From positions 99,619,587 to 99,683,586 of the forward strand of contig CM041292.1 in assembly GCA_023052935.1 (NCBI GenBank): a stretch of DNA of 64,000 bases. Direction: 5' to 3'. Position 1 is the first letter of the stretch. Each line of letters opens with the position of its first letter. This document shows, one piece after another, positions 47,158 to 58,279 of this stretch. A model generated the notes under the pieces. That model saw only the letters and a program-made list of their open reading frames with translations, had not been told where the DNA came from and did no database searches. This DNA comes from Piezodorus guildinii (lineage: Eukaryota; Arthropoda; Insecta; Hemiptera; Pentatomidae). Position numbers and translations under genes: made by a program.

Positions 47158-47200
47158 TAAAAAAAAAAAATAATAAAAAATAAATAAAAAAGTTTTAACC

Positions 47201-47583
47201 ATTTATTTTTTGTTGGCAACTGTTAACTGTTTTAGACTAAACAGTAAATATAAAATTTATTTAATATCTGCCATGGCTAAAATAATCATATATTAATTTA
47301 GGTAATATTTGTAAATCATATAATTATAAAGTTCTGTGCTTAGAAGATATAGCAAAGCACTGGGTTGTAAACTAAGTTCGTTTTTCGATATTTCAATTAA
47401 ATCCTTTCTGTGTTTATAAAATCATGTTGACTTGGTCAATAATGTTTACATAATCTAATAAAGGATTAGCACTTTAGATTTTAAATTTCAACCGAGATTC
47501 TTTATCTTTAAGTGGTATTTCGAGTGCTAAAAATTCATTTCCGTCATTTAATGAATTTTCCTTCTCGGAAATAAAAATTCCGG
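47201..47583. other. AT-rich spacer
   Basis: The first bases (ATTTATTTTTT) continue the interrupted hammerhead repeat; the rest shows nothing. Confidence 0.35.
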
Positions 47584-47696
47584 GCGCTTTGCTTCTTCCA
47601 AGCCAATATTTTCGGTGCTGAACCGAGCTATGCACCGACCGTAAGTGCTTAGCTCGGTTCAGAACCGATAATTTTGACTTGGAAGAAGCAAAGCGC
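47584..47696. ncRNA. Long hairpin, miRNA-precursor-like or tiny MITE
   Basis: Arms 47584-47630 and 47650-47696 are inverted repeats of 47 bp with four mismatches, separated by 19 nt. The mismatches are spread along the stem. GC content is well above the surroundings. Size and pairing fit an animal miRNA precursor; a short inverted-repeat transposon is the main alternative. Confidence 0.5.
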
Positions 47697-47971
47697 TCAG
47701 ATCGTCCTGCTGTTGATGATAACCCAAAATGATGAAAGATGTAATAGATCAAAATAAATCATAAGTAATTGATTAAAAATATTTACAAGAATTTGAAGTT
47801 TTTATTGAAATAACCTGAAAAAACGATACGAAATTATTTTACTACCCAATACGTCAATTGCTAGGTTGCCTGTTAATGTTTTCAGATAGAATCATTAAAG
47901 AAACGGTGCAAATCAAAAGTTCTAGAATAATTTTACAATCGAGCTAATGAATCAGGCCTTTATTTTCCTTT

Positions 47972-47975
<4 letters not shown>

Positions 47976-48020
<45 letters not shown>

Positions 48021-48041
48021 TGTGTGTGTGTGTGTGTGTGT
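47976..48041. repeat. (TA)n(TG)n compound microsatellite
   Basis: TA run to 48002 then TG run with one extra T at 48020. Confidence 0.95.
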
Positions 48042-48339
48042 ATTACGATTTGCTTCAAATGGACAATAAAATCACACTCATGCAATATTCAAAGATTGAA
48101 CAATAGTAAAAGCTAATTACACAAATTTAAAGAACATGAACAGTTGCCGAGAAACAATATTTAATTTATATTTAAGGATAACTTTAATACAATAATGATG
48201 AGAAAAAAAGTGTTTATTTCAGTAACATATAATGATGATTCATATAATAATATAAACTAAGAATAAGTATTATAAATTCCAACTGCTAATATATTATGAA
48301 AATTTAAATTATAAAAACAAAAAATAAAATAAAAAGCAA

Positions 48340-48545
48340 AATATTAAATATATATCTTGTAATGAAAATTACAGTCAATAAAATTTTAAAATTCACATCA
48401 GTGAGAAGTATAATTAAGAAAAAATAATAAAACTTCAGATAAAACATGAGCTATCAAGAAATGCTCAGAGGTAAACAGAGTGATAAAAAAACAAAAAACA
48501 AATTATTTTTAACGGAATTAGTAAAGTTAATCCTTTGGGACATTA
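48340..48545. repeat. Left arm of a large inverted repeat
   Basis: It matches, inverted, 49495-49604 plus 50074-50110 (shared GCTCAGAGGTAAACAGAG and AATTCACAT). The right arm is split by a Jockey insertion. Confidence 0.6.
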
Positions 48546-48827
48546 AGTTGGATTTAAAAGCAAAAACGTAATAATAATTAAGTGGTCACGTGACTTTTAT
48601 TAGATAGCTAACGTAATTAAATGTCTTCACTTAAGATAGTGGGCATAGAAAAATATTAAATGTTTTTTGTCTTTTTCCTTTTACAATTTATCCAGCTCCA
48701 ATTACAAAGCATAACAAGCTACTTTTAATTAAAGAGAGAAAACGAGGCTGGTAGGAAATCCTCAGCATCAACCAAAGAATAATTAATTTTTTTTTTCCGT
48801 GGATGGTAGTATTTTTGTATTATTTCT

Positions 48828-49045
48828 TATTTTCACTTACCTATGTATGAAGTAGCGATAAAAATATAGCAAGGGAAAGTATTGCGATCTCGACGTCCTG
48901 TCCGTCTTAGGTCCTGTTATCGTTTAGGCGGTTTTTAAGAAAATCTTAAAAAGGTGAAAAATGCATGGTATAAAATCGCTATTCTGGTTTGCTGATTTTG
49001 ATGAAAAAGATGCTGTTATATCTCGGGCGTATTGTTGGCATAAAT
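48828..49045 (+). repeat. Repeat family A, left-end fragment
   Basis: TTTTCACTTACCTATGTATG start, AAGGGAAAGTATTGCGAT, then a jump to the TGCATGGTATAAA block in the opposite orientation: a chimeric piece. Confidence 0.5.
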
Positions 49046-49387
49046 ATTTTTATTTATTTATTTCCAGATCAGCTACATGAGCCATAGATGGGTTTTTTTA
49101 AAATAAAAGAATTATCATTACAACTTTTTTGACATTTTTATTATATATATTTTATTTTATAACAGAAGTTTTTTCCATTACTAAAACACCAAACCATTTT
49201 AAAATACAATTTTGATAAAAAATTTCACCAAGAAGACAATTTGAGTTCTAAACTACTTGTAAAGTGGCTTTAAGATATAAAAATCCAGCCAGGAGCGGTA
49301 GGCGGCTTGGTGCAGATGACGTAACGGCCTCACAGGTAGATGCGCATGACCCATACCGTATTGTTCTAGTTACCGTGCACTGATAGA

Positions 49388-49500
49388 CATAGATCTTTTT
49401 GCGGGATTTGGTCCTTTGGACTCAAGGGACCCTAAAACGTGTATTTCTGATGAATACTGATATTCGAAATTTTTTAAGATCGCAATACTTTCCCTTAAAA
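49388..49500 (-). repeat. Repeat family A, fragment
   Basis: GATCTTTTTGCGGGATTTGG and GATCGCAATACTTTCCCTT landmarks. Confidence 0.6.
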
Positions 49501-49593
49501 ATAATTTGTTTTTTTTATCTCTCTGTTTACCTCTGAGCATTTTTTGATAATTATATATTAATTATATTCCTCACTTATGTGAATTTTAAATTT

Positions 49594-49604
49594 TGTTGAC
49601 TGTA
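49594..49604. repeat. Target-site duplication (left) of Jockey-4
   Basis: TGTTGACTGTA, exactly repeated at 50063-50073. Confidence 0.9.
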
Positions 49605-50062
49605 CCTTATCCATCACTCTAATCCCCTAGCTCAATCCTTATCCAGCTCCACACATCCTTACCATCTCCCTAGAAGGTTGGTACGGCAGTGGCCTCGTGA
49701 TCTCTTGTAACATGTATAATGGAGTTCTAGCATTGGCTAGATTCTCCACTCACTTGCTGTATGCTTGAGGATTGTACATAAGTATGAGTGACTTTTGTTT
49801 ATGTTTTTATTGATTTTGTTTTCTATAATATTGTTATTGATTTTTTTTGTTGTATAATATTTTTATTGATTTTGTTTTGTATAATATTTTTATTGATTTT
49901 GTTTTGTATATATGTATATTGCATTATTATTATATAAATTTATTGTGTTGTATATATCGTGTGAATGTAGTATGAATGTTGTACTTTATCACTATTAATA
50001 ATGTCCTAATTGGACTGATTGTAATATTACTTAATAAAGAACTGTTTTTTTCTCTCTCTCTC
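49605..50062 (+). mobile_element. Jockey-4, severely 5'-truncated LINE
   Basis: It covers only the last ~35 ORF2 codons (HHSNPLAQSLSSSTHP-like) and the 3' UTR. The 3' UTR contains a local tandem repeat of about 28 bp (TATAATATTTTTATTGATTT core, 49795-49915) absent from the 31-kb copy. Unusually, the 3' end after AATAAAGAACTG is T7 then (CT)n, not A-rich. Perfect 11-bp duplications flank it. Confidence 0.88.
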
Positions 50063-50073
50063 TGTTGACTGTA

Positions 50074-51530
50074 AATTTCGCTACAAGATATTTTTATTGT
50101 TTTCCTTTATTATATTATTTTTATAAATTTTCTATTTCGCAGGACCACTCTATTTATGCAATATTTGATCTATTTAAACGAACTATTATAACAATTTGTA
50201 TTATCAATAATTTTTAAAATAATCAATAGTACTAAATGTGAGACATATATATTACAGATATGGTATGGCTACTAATATAATTGGCCGAAATTTTAAATAA
50301 TGTGATTCAAAAGTTTCTAATTGGTATCTTTAGGGTATTTATATTTTAATTTATAATTTCTCCTTACGTTTTTAAATACCCGTTACTTATAATTTAATTA
50401 ATTACTCTTATTAATGAATACAGGAGAATGTGAGGTGTGAGGAGCCTTCAGTAAATCTAGATGGGATTTTTGAACGAGTATACCGCAACAGAATATGCTT
50501 AATTTGGGTCAATTCTTTTCAGTTTTATTATTGTTTTTCCTTTAGTTATTGTTTATATAAAATTACAAAATTTTGGAAATCTTGCAGAAAATAAAGCACT
50601 TTTTATTTTATTTTATCCAGACTTTTGATTGATGTGACTTCTATACCTTTTTTGATTTTTTTTTTTTTTTTGAATAGAGAAAATCAATTTGAACAAACAA
50701 AAAATTAAATATATATTTAAATCTCGAATATTTACAGAAACAAAGACGAAATTAAACTTTTCTTGAAAACTGTGACTGACTAGAAATTGAGATAGGCCGA
50801 CAATATTTTTAAAAATTGTCGAGTTTTTCTAAGAAAAAAATTGAAACAAGTTGGTGATAAATAGGGAATGTAGGGCAAAGACAAGTAAGAACAAATGAAC
50901 CGACTGTTTACTCACGACATAATTGACGTCACTCTACATCGACCGCTTTTCGAGAGAAGTGGCATTGTACAAGCGAGTGTGTACTCACAACTTGAAAACA
51001 AGAGAAAACATTTAATTAGAGATTGTTATATACCAACCAATTGATATTCTGGCAAAGATTTGGATTGGAGTATAGGTAATTTAAAAGAAATATTCATTTT
51101 TATAATAAAGGGAATTATTTCAAAAGGATTTCATTGCCTCATTATTATATATTGTTTATTAATCTGAACATTAATTGTTATTTTTAATTTTATGACATAT
51201 CATAAATTATTAGGATTAAAAAAAATAAAAATTAGACGTGAAAAATTATAAACATTAACTAACTCGGCAATCCGAACTTTGATAGTCTGAAGAACACTTC
51301 TTCACTGTGAAAAAAAAAAAAAGAATTCTCTACTTATTTATTGATTATGTGTTTTAAGCATCAGTCATGGAATGAGTTTGATTCATCTGCTAAAGTAATT
51401 GTCAATAATTTATAGCAATATTGGAATGAATTTTGACTCATCAGATAAAGTAATTGTAAATAATTGAAATTAATATTTCGCATAATTACAATAAAGGATG
51501 CCGCACCCTAAATTCACCACACACCCATGA
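50074..51530. other. AT-rich spacer
   Basis: No gene seen. It contains a 54-bp tandem repeat in about two copies at 51368-51475 (TGGAATGA start, TAAAGTAATTGT inside). Confidence 0.4.
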
Positions 51531-51684
51531 ACAGAAACATAGACACATACCTTTTTGCGGGACTTGGTTATTTGGACTAAATTGACGCTTAAATGCGTAT
51601 TTCCATTAAAAACTGAAATCTCAAATTTTCACGATCGCAATACTTTCTCTCACTATATATTTCATACATGAGTAAGTGAAGGCC
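51531..51684 (-). repeat. Repeat family A, left-end fragment
   Basis: CCTTTTTGCGGGACTTGGTT, CACGATCGCAATACTTTC and a final GAGTAAGTGAAGG; joined directly to the ORF1 pseudogene. Confidence 0.65.
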
Positions 51685-51689
51685 GCATC

Positions 51690-52651
51690 TTTGAAGCGTT
51701 TATTTTCAATATTTTTGCTATGAATTGAGTTGCCATGGTCACCTGGTTGGCCTTGCTTCTGTTTGTCTTCTTTGATTTCGGCTATGGTTGTTGAAGTGTT
51801 GTCATGGCAACCGGTTAGGGTTGGCTGTACTGTTACACTATTGAGGATCGTATGGTTAGGTGTATCTAATAGGGAATGGCATTTGTTTGTTTACTATTAT
51901 TGTTTAGGTTGGGACTTACATTATCGAATCTATTTTCACTACTTTGATGTCCTTGAATATTATTATTTTCACTCTCAGGGCAATCAGTAGATACGTGACC
52001 AGGTTGTTTACATATGAAACAGGTTAAAATATCTTCAGCAAGAAAAATTCGGTAACAAACATTGTCTTGCTCTATTAGTAGAGATGATGGCAGCTTACTG
52101 AGGTCCTCAGGTGGGATGTAGACTTGCCGTCGAAAACTGAGTACATGTGCTAGCCTGGGGTCTTGGTACCCGGCCCTGAGGAAGTGCATGGGGGAGACTA
52201 ATCTAAGGCCTAACCTTTCAAGTTCGTTTTCTATTGTCTCATGAGGAATTGAAGGGCAAGCATTTGAGATAATTATTCGCTTAGCCGGATTAATTAGTCT
52301 TTTTATGAAAATTTCTTTGTCGTCTATAATAATCGACTTATGATTGTTCAAAAGGCGGTCTGCACCTTTGCTATTAAAATGAATGCAAAACCGAGAGTTT
52401 GAAATTCTAGAAGTATAACGAATAAATTTTGGGTATATTAGGGTTGCGATTTTGAAAACATACTCTTTTTGCTTTATACCGGGAAATGTTTGTAAAACTA
52501 TTGCATTTTCTCGTTTAGAAAAACGGTCTGTGGCGGTGGCTTTGGCATAAGTGGTAGATTTTTCTGTAGGGTTGAGGTTAGGTGGGACTTTCAATGCATT
52601 ACTTTTTGAGCTATTTTCTGTTCCTATTTTTTTCTGAATTTTTGGTGACAA
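51690..52651 (-). pseudogene. LINE ORF1-like protein with zinc knuckle
   Basis: From ATG at 52651 to a stop at 51866 the frame is open for 261 codons: a basic, Ser/Asn-rich N-terminus, a conserved-looking middle (RIIISNACPSIPHETIENEL, similar in place to the VIRNLHPSTP region of Jockey ORF1), and one CCHC knuckle CFICKQPGHVSTDC. It differs from the Jockey ORF1s here, so it represents another non-LTR lineage. A frameshift next to the stop is likely, because the next frame (51865 to about 51700) continues without stops until family A sequence cuts it. The 5' UTR of the element probably reaches about 52915. The matching ORF2 is absent. Confidence 0.7.
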
Positions 52652-53024
52652 AATCTAAAGAAAGTAGAGACATTTCAGGGGCTGACATATCGGCACAGAG
52701 TCAAAACCTCTGGGTGACTATTGGTGATGTGTAACCGCTTAACTTCTTTTGGATATCTCAATTTTCTATTGAATAATCAAACACACTCACTTAGATTGTC
52801 TGAATCGCACAAAATAAAGTTCATAACAGCATAATAAACACTTGTAAATCATAAAAACTTTGAGACTGACCTGAAGCGTGTCTTCATTATAAGAGTCCCG
52901 AACAGCTGACACAATGGATTACCAAAAAAAAAAATATATTCTTCTTATAATTGGAGGAGGAGAATGCTCAGGCTCTATAAGAAAGTACCTTACACTAGGT
53001 CTTGATTAAGAAAGTAAAAGTTGG

Positions 53025-53225
53025 GGAGGTGGGGTGGCTGAGAATGTAAGTGAGTAGGCGTTGCTTAGTAACTGCAGAAGACCAAAATTTAAAACCAAAT
53101 AATTACGAGTTCGAGTCTCGATGCTGAGGAGCTTTTCCCCAGCATTTATTCCCCGCCCTCACCCCCGGCCCGAGAAATCCTGTATAGCCTTATAGGCGAG
53201 TTAGGGGTGAACAAAAGAAAATAAA
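53025..53225 (+). mobile_element. tRNA-like SINE
   Basis: GGGTGGCTGAGAATGTAAGT (A-box-like) at 53033, GAGTTCGAGTCTC (B box) at 53107-53119, a GC-rich body with CCCCGCCCTCACCC, and an A-rich end at 53213-53226. The intervening distance is longer than in a tRNA, so it is not a tRNA gene. Confidence 0.55.
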
Positions 53226-53839
53226 AACTAGTAATCACATATTGCTAAATAAATCACACATTATTTATATTTATATAAGTAATCAAAGTAATAATTGAAA
53301 AGAGCAGCTTCCTAGTAATAATATTCTAATATAAATACGTCAAAGTATCTTTTATTATTATTGCAGGAACATGAAATGTAATCTTCAATCTTCGATAAAT
53401 AAATAAGTCAATACTTGGAATGGCATATATGAAAGCAGGATATCAAAGGATTGTAAAAAAATTGAAAAGAATATTTTTAGTTTTATGGATTTTTGGTAAT
53501 TTCTGAGAAATCCCTGCCATTCATTCAAGAAAGTACCACGAATTTACTGAATTAGGTATGCTGAGATAAACGTATCCAACATTCAAAAGAAATGTGTTTC
53601 ATTTGGAAGAAGGATTATAGGACTTTCCGCTTCCTTATTTCAATGTGCAGAATGTTCCATGACGAAAACGATGTAAAATGTTGGATTTTTTGGAATTAAA
53701 GCTAAAAAGTTTCTTCGAACATGGGATAAAAATCTTGTTACGGATTCAGAGAAATGTATTCATGCTAAAGAAAGTTATTCGGATTGAAAATAATATCGTT
53801 AAAGTTTGTTTCCCTTTCATTTTCCTCATACTCTAGACT

Positions 53840-53930
53840 AGCTTTATTTGAACGTTCTTAAGTCGATTTTAACATCGGAGGTAAGTGAAAGTCGTAAGTT
53901 GGGCGTACTAGATTATAATTTTTTAAATAA
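53840..53930 (+). repeat. Repeat family A, right-end fragment
   Basis: ATCGGAGGTAAGTGAAAGTC followed by GGGCGTACTAGAT matches the right terminus. Confidence 0.6.
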
Positions 53931-53944
53931 TAAATAATACCCTA

Positions 53945-54852
53945 ATACAGAACATGAAAACTTAGTTAAAAGTACTCTGGACATTCCACTACAGCTGACA
54001 CTACCTCCAATATCCTTCACTCCTTCACAAGTCGCACAACGAATCAGAACACTTACCTAAAAGAAAAGCCCCAGGTTATGATTTAATAACTGCCGATGCC
54101 CATGAAAGCTCTGGTGTTCCTCACGACAATATACAATTGCATACTTAGGACAGCTAAATTCCCAGTACAGTGGTAATATTCAATCATAACAATGTTTATT
54201 TTAACCTCAAACGACGATCCTATACTCGCCTCACTGACTCTACAAAATCACTTGATGATACTACAAAATTGGTACAAGCTATGGAAAATTCGTTTAAATC
54301 ACGACAAGTCAAAACACGTAACGTTCACACTACGACAAAACACATGCCCACCAATTTTTATCGACAACAACCAAATTCCTCAGACCAACTCTGTACATTA
54401 CCTAGGACTGACACTCGATCGAAGGATGACTTGGGGCCCACATGTCAAGATGAAAAGACAGACTCTTAACCACCGACTGAAAGTACTATACTCACTTTTA
54501 TCTAAATCTTCAAAATTCAAAATTAGACAGAAACTGAATACATACACATACCTTCTTAAGCCAATATGGACTTACGCTTCACAGATTTTTGGTTCAGCAA
54601 AAAAGACTCACATACAAAAACTGCAAACATTTCAATCCAAAATTTTAAGACTGATAACGACAGCTCCTTGGTACGTAAACAACAGAACCCTACATACGGA
54701 CTTACAACAACCAACATATACGAACACTCTATACTCGTTTTCACAGTAAACTTAACGGACACGACAATAGACTGATTAACGACATGTCAATAGCTGAAAT
54801 GCCAGTAAGAAGAAGGCTAAAGATAGGCTGGATGAGGGACCTCCTCGGATAA
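53945..54852 (+). pseudogene. Jockey-like ORF2 RT fragment, internally deleted
   Basis: 5' part (53960-54180) reads SFTPSQVAQRIRTL and, in another frame, PGYDLITA, the start of the RT domain, with frameshifts. It then jumps to 54192, which lacks the RT core and continues after FADD: DDPILASLTLQNHLMILQNW, HVTFTLRQNTCP, HYLGLTLDRRMTWGPHVKMK, PIWTYASQIFGSAK. The frame stays open to 54749 and a C-terminal MPVRRRLKIGWMRDLLG is seen in the next frame, stop near 54850. A different Jockey-clade subfamily from the other copies. No endonuclease. Confidence 0.85.
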
Positions 54853-56414
54853 AATAAAGCCATGGAAGGGGTGCTGCTGGGCATTTTTCTTCTTCATGCC
54901 TACCATACCTGAATCTCAATTTATACAGCACATTTGCTGATTGTCAGATACATTCTGACAGGCGTGAATATAGATTTAAAGAGAAAAAATAAATAAAAGA
55001 ATAATAATAGCTAGTAACAATAATAAAAAATTTTTTTTTTTTTTTTTAAATACATGAGTTTTTATTTATTTCTATAAATATAGCTTTTTAGTTATCTTAC
55101 CTATATTATTCAATCTACCAAATCATCTAACATAATAATCATGTTTTATTGTATTAATGTGGCATCACAAAAATATTATTCTTGTACATATATCCTTCCC
55201 TGCCTGCCTATTAACTTAAAATAATTTTATTTAGTTTGTCTAGACGTACACATTATACACACATATAAAGAGTTAACATAAATCAATAATATTCAAATAT
55301 AGCATACGAGAGAATGCAACAAAAATATATTCTATTAGATGAAAAAGTTAAATTTATAATGCACTGTTATGTTAAGGATTTATTTTACAAAATTACACTT
55401 AATTACAAATTTACAAATAATAATTATGAAATCTTTAATTTTTAGAAAAAAAAAGAAGATATTATAAGGCAATGTTAGGTTTATGGTATAAGGTAAAAAG
55501 AGATTTTATTAAAAATGATAAAAGAAAGAAAATTTATACAGTTTCATATTGTCTTTTTAATAAAAGGCATTATCATATTTAACATTCTATAGCTCTGAAA
55601 AACTTACATTAATTTTCTTTGAGCAATAATCGTGAAATTCTCTATTTAACTTGTAGATTTGGTATGAAAACGGGACAATTGTGCCGAGGAAAGTAAAGCC
55701 CTCCAGTAAATTAGACGTCTTTAAGTGTCCGTTTCAATTCTTATAAGTCCCATTACTTAGCGGAATAATGGTTTCATCGATATTAAAATATAACTTTAAA
55801 CCTTTTAATATTTCAAAGAGACGCAGTTAAGAAAGGTTAGCTGACCCTTAATTCCTTTCTATATCCATTTTATGCCGAGAATAAAAGGTCCCTTCTTTAC
55901 CTCTATTAACATCAGATTAAATCTCTTTCCCTTGGGAAAAGTTTCAAGTAGGTTTCCTTTGGCAATAACCGCGGAAGGCAATCATATTAACCGGATTTCC
56001 GCAAGCATTAATATCCAGATTGCGGGCTTATCTTCCTCCAGAGGACCGACAATATCGGCGCTAGTCCGCCCCTTACCGATGAAGAGCGTACTTATTTTCT
56101 ATTTTAATCCCCCACATGATGGATTATGGAGCTGGATGGCGGAGGCCACAAAGGCTGAAGCATGGGATGGACTTCTTTATTAGATTTGAGCCTTCTTTTG
56201 AAGTGGCTCCGGCCTCCTCCATTCTGTCCTGTCCCCGTCTTCTTTTTCATCCTCTCCCCCCTCCCCTCTACCTCTCTATCCTGTATGAACCCACTCACAA
56301 GTGAACCAAAAGGAACCTTTTTCTATATCCTAGATTCGTAAGAAAAATTTGAAAGAAGTGTATGGATGCAGTCCTTAAATAAATTAATTTTGGAACGACC
56401 ATTTAAGCTTATCT
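54853..56414. other. Spacer with GC-richer patch
   Basis: AT-rich to about 55680; 55870-56310 is GC-richer, single-copy here, with a 103-codon plus frame (55872-56183) that has no recognised domain. Not called as a gene. Confidence 0.3.
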
Positions 56415-57410
56415 ACTACTAGCGAACCGCCCATGCTTCGCATGGGTGATATTTGAATGTGGTGTAATTATGTTTAAAAAAGTTAATTCCAACCAATTAA
56501 AAGTTTATCAATTTGCGATCGTAACGAAATGAGTTCATCGTAACTTACACTTGCCAAGAAAATATTTTGTTTATGATATAACGTCAATTAATTCTTATAA
56601 TTAATCATCAGCAGAAATCAGAAACGTAAATTGGTCCAAAAATAAAAAAATAGTTTACTTTATTTCTTTTTTATATTTAACGGTTCCTATTTTATTCGGT
56701 TTTTTACAATCTTAAATTTCATAGGGTCATTTTCTAAACACATTTTAATCTATTAAAGTTAATTTACCTTCCATGTGAGTCCCATTTAATTTACTTTTTT
56801 TTATGATCTAAAATCATAAAGAATTATTAACAGAATTAGCTAATATTAACAAGGAATAAAAGCCCTTGAAATGTTAAAAGTGCATGCAGCGCACCTAGAA
56901 ACATTTTTTAGGAATCTTTCGGGTAATAGGTAAAATATTCTCTGTGATATATGTATATATTGTATATTGAGTAAAATAATAAAACCAGAGGGTAAGAAAA
57001 AAACAACCGCAAAAGAAACAGAATTAGTTTGTAACAACTTCCTTTTATTTTAGCAACTTACGTACGATTTGGCACATAATATTTTTTTCTAAAAGCTTGA
57101 CTACTGTGTGGAAGTATATAATCTCTAAATTCACAATGAACCACCGAAACCTCCCTAATCCAAAACATTTCAAATAACATTTGTGCACAGGTTTATGCAC
57201 TTATAACATCTTTCTATTAATTTGCCCGACTTATTTTATTACTTATTAATTATTATAAAATCTTGCGCTTTCCTACGGTTTATCTATGTTACTACTTATA
57301 TTCCAAGAATAATTTTTTTGGAACATTCAATAAAGCACCCACTACCTTCCATTCATCATCCAGTTACTTTATTTCCTAAGTCTTTTAACACCTTTTTTTT
57401 ATTCCATCTT

Positions 57411-57448
57411 AGTCGACGTTTCGGGGTTGTTTCCCCATTTTCAAGACT
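57411..57448 (-). ncRNA. Degenerate hammerhead-like motif (left arm)
   Basis: Minus strand: AGTC, TTGAAAA in place of CTGATGA, stem TGGGG/CCCC, GAAAC, GTC, GACT. Helix I (AGTC/GACT), helix II and the GUC triplet are good, but the CUGAUGA box is changed. Confidence 0.4.
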
Positions 57449-57585
57449 GAAACTTAATCCTTGCTACAACATTTTTCTTTATTCATTACATCGTATAGCA
57501 CACTGCTACTTGTCTATTGGCTCACTAGCAGTGTGCTATACGATGTAATGAATAAAGAAAAATGTTGTAGCAAGGATTAAGTTTC

Positions 57586-57623
57586 AGTCTTGAAAATGGG
57601 GAAACAACCCCGAAACGTCGACT
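57586..57623 (+). ncRNA. Degenerate hammerhead-like motif (right arm)
   Basis: Mirror copy of 57411-57448 on the other arm of the palindrome. Confidence 0.4.
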
Positions 57624-58279
57624 AAGATGGAATAAAAAAAAGGTGTTAAAAGACTTAGGAAATAAAGTAACTGGATGATGAATGGAAGGTAGTGGGTGCT
57701 TTATTGAATGTTCCAATTAAGAAAACTTCCACAAAAATTAAAAAAGAAAATAAAATAATTTTTTTATGACTTGGTGACATAAAATTGATTTTTCCCGTAT
57801 CAAAATCCGTCCAGTGGTTTAGAAGGATAGTGTAGGAAGGTGGTTAGAAGGATAGTGGTTTGGAAGTAGTGTCAAAATCCTTCCAGTGATTTAGAAGGAA
57901 TCAGCGGAAACTAAAATTCCGTTATCATTTTATATAGAGATAGGTAAGATATAAAACACAATACTACTATACACGAGATTCACGGTGTTAATGGTCATAC
58001 TTTTCAGAAATGGCACAACCGGTTTTTATGAAATGTTGTATGTATATTTGGTAGGAATGAATATCGGTCTCAAAGTTAATCACTAGGCGATTCAGGTGTC
58101 CCTATACAGAAAATATTTTTTTGGTTCGTCACGAAAACTTTTTTTATATTTTATTAATATATGGCATAAAAATTACATATAACGCCAAATTTTCACTCAC
58201 CTTCCACCACCCTCGCCTTTTTTAGTATCGCGATTTTAGTATTTATGTTGGAACAATATCCACAAAATTTAAATGTCGT

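Larger units (their letters stand above)
40916..47190 (+). mobile_element. Jockey-2, full-length LINE with nested Gypsy
   Basis: 6,275 bp, or about 4.73 kb without the Gypsy insertion and its duplicated target. Order: 5' UTR (40916-41206), ORF1, ORF2, 3' UTR (46733-47157), A-rich tail (47158-47190). Perfect 10-bp target duplications on both sides and a 5' end upstream of ORF1 indicate a complete insertion. It is disabled by stops, one frameshift and the Gypsy insertion, yet retains both ORFs nearly throughout, so it is the reference copy for the other Jockey pieces here. Confidence 0.92.
57318..57713. repeat. Near-perfect palindrome, arms about 188 bp
   Basis: Left arm 57318-57507, spacer of about 20 nt, right arm 57526-57713, apparently without mismatch. 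Each arm carries a degenerate hammerhead-like motif. Outer ends read GGAACATTCAATAAAGCACC. Confidence 0.92.
56415..57943 (+). repeat. Repeat family C, longest copy
   Basis: Starts CTACTAGCGAACCGCCCATG with a small hairpin (CCCATG...CATGGG) and ends CATTTTATATAGAGATAG. Internal blocks match 26045-26637 and 31197-31385 in reverse. No coding frame. It is interrupted by the palindrome at 57318-57713. Class unknown. Confidence 0.7.

Noticed and set aside
53033..53121. Candidate tRNA gene
   Set aside because: A- and B-box-like motifs are too far apart and no cloverleaf can be drawn; better read as a SINE head.
57222..57716. Two proteins with the same sequence on opposite strands
   Set aside because: They are mirror readings of the palindrome, not two genes.
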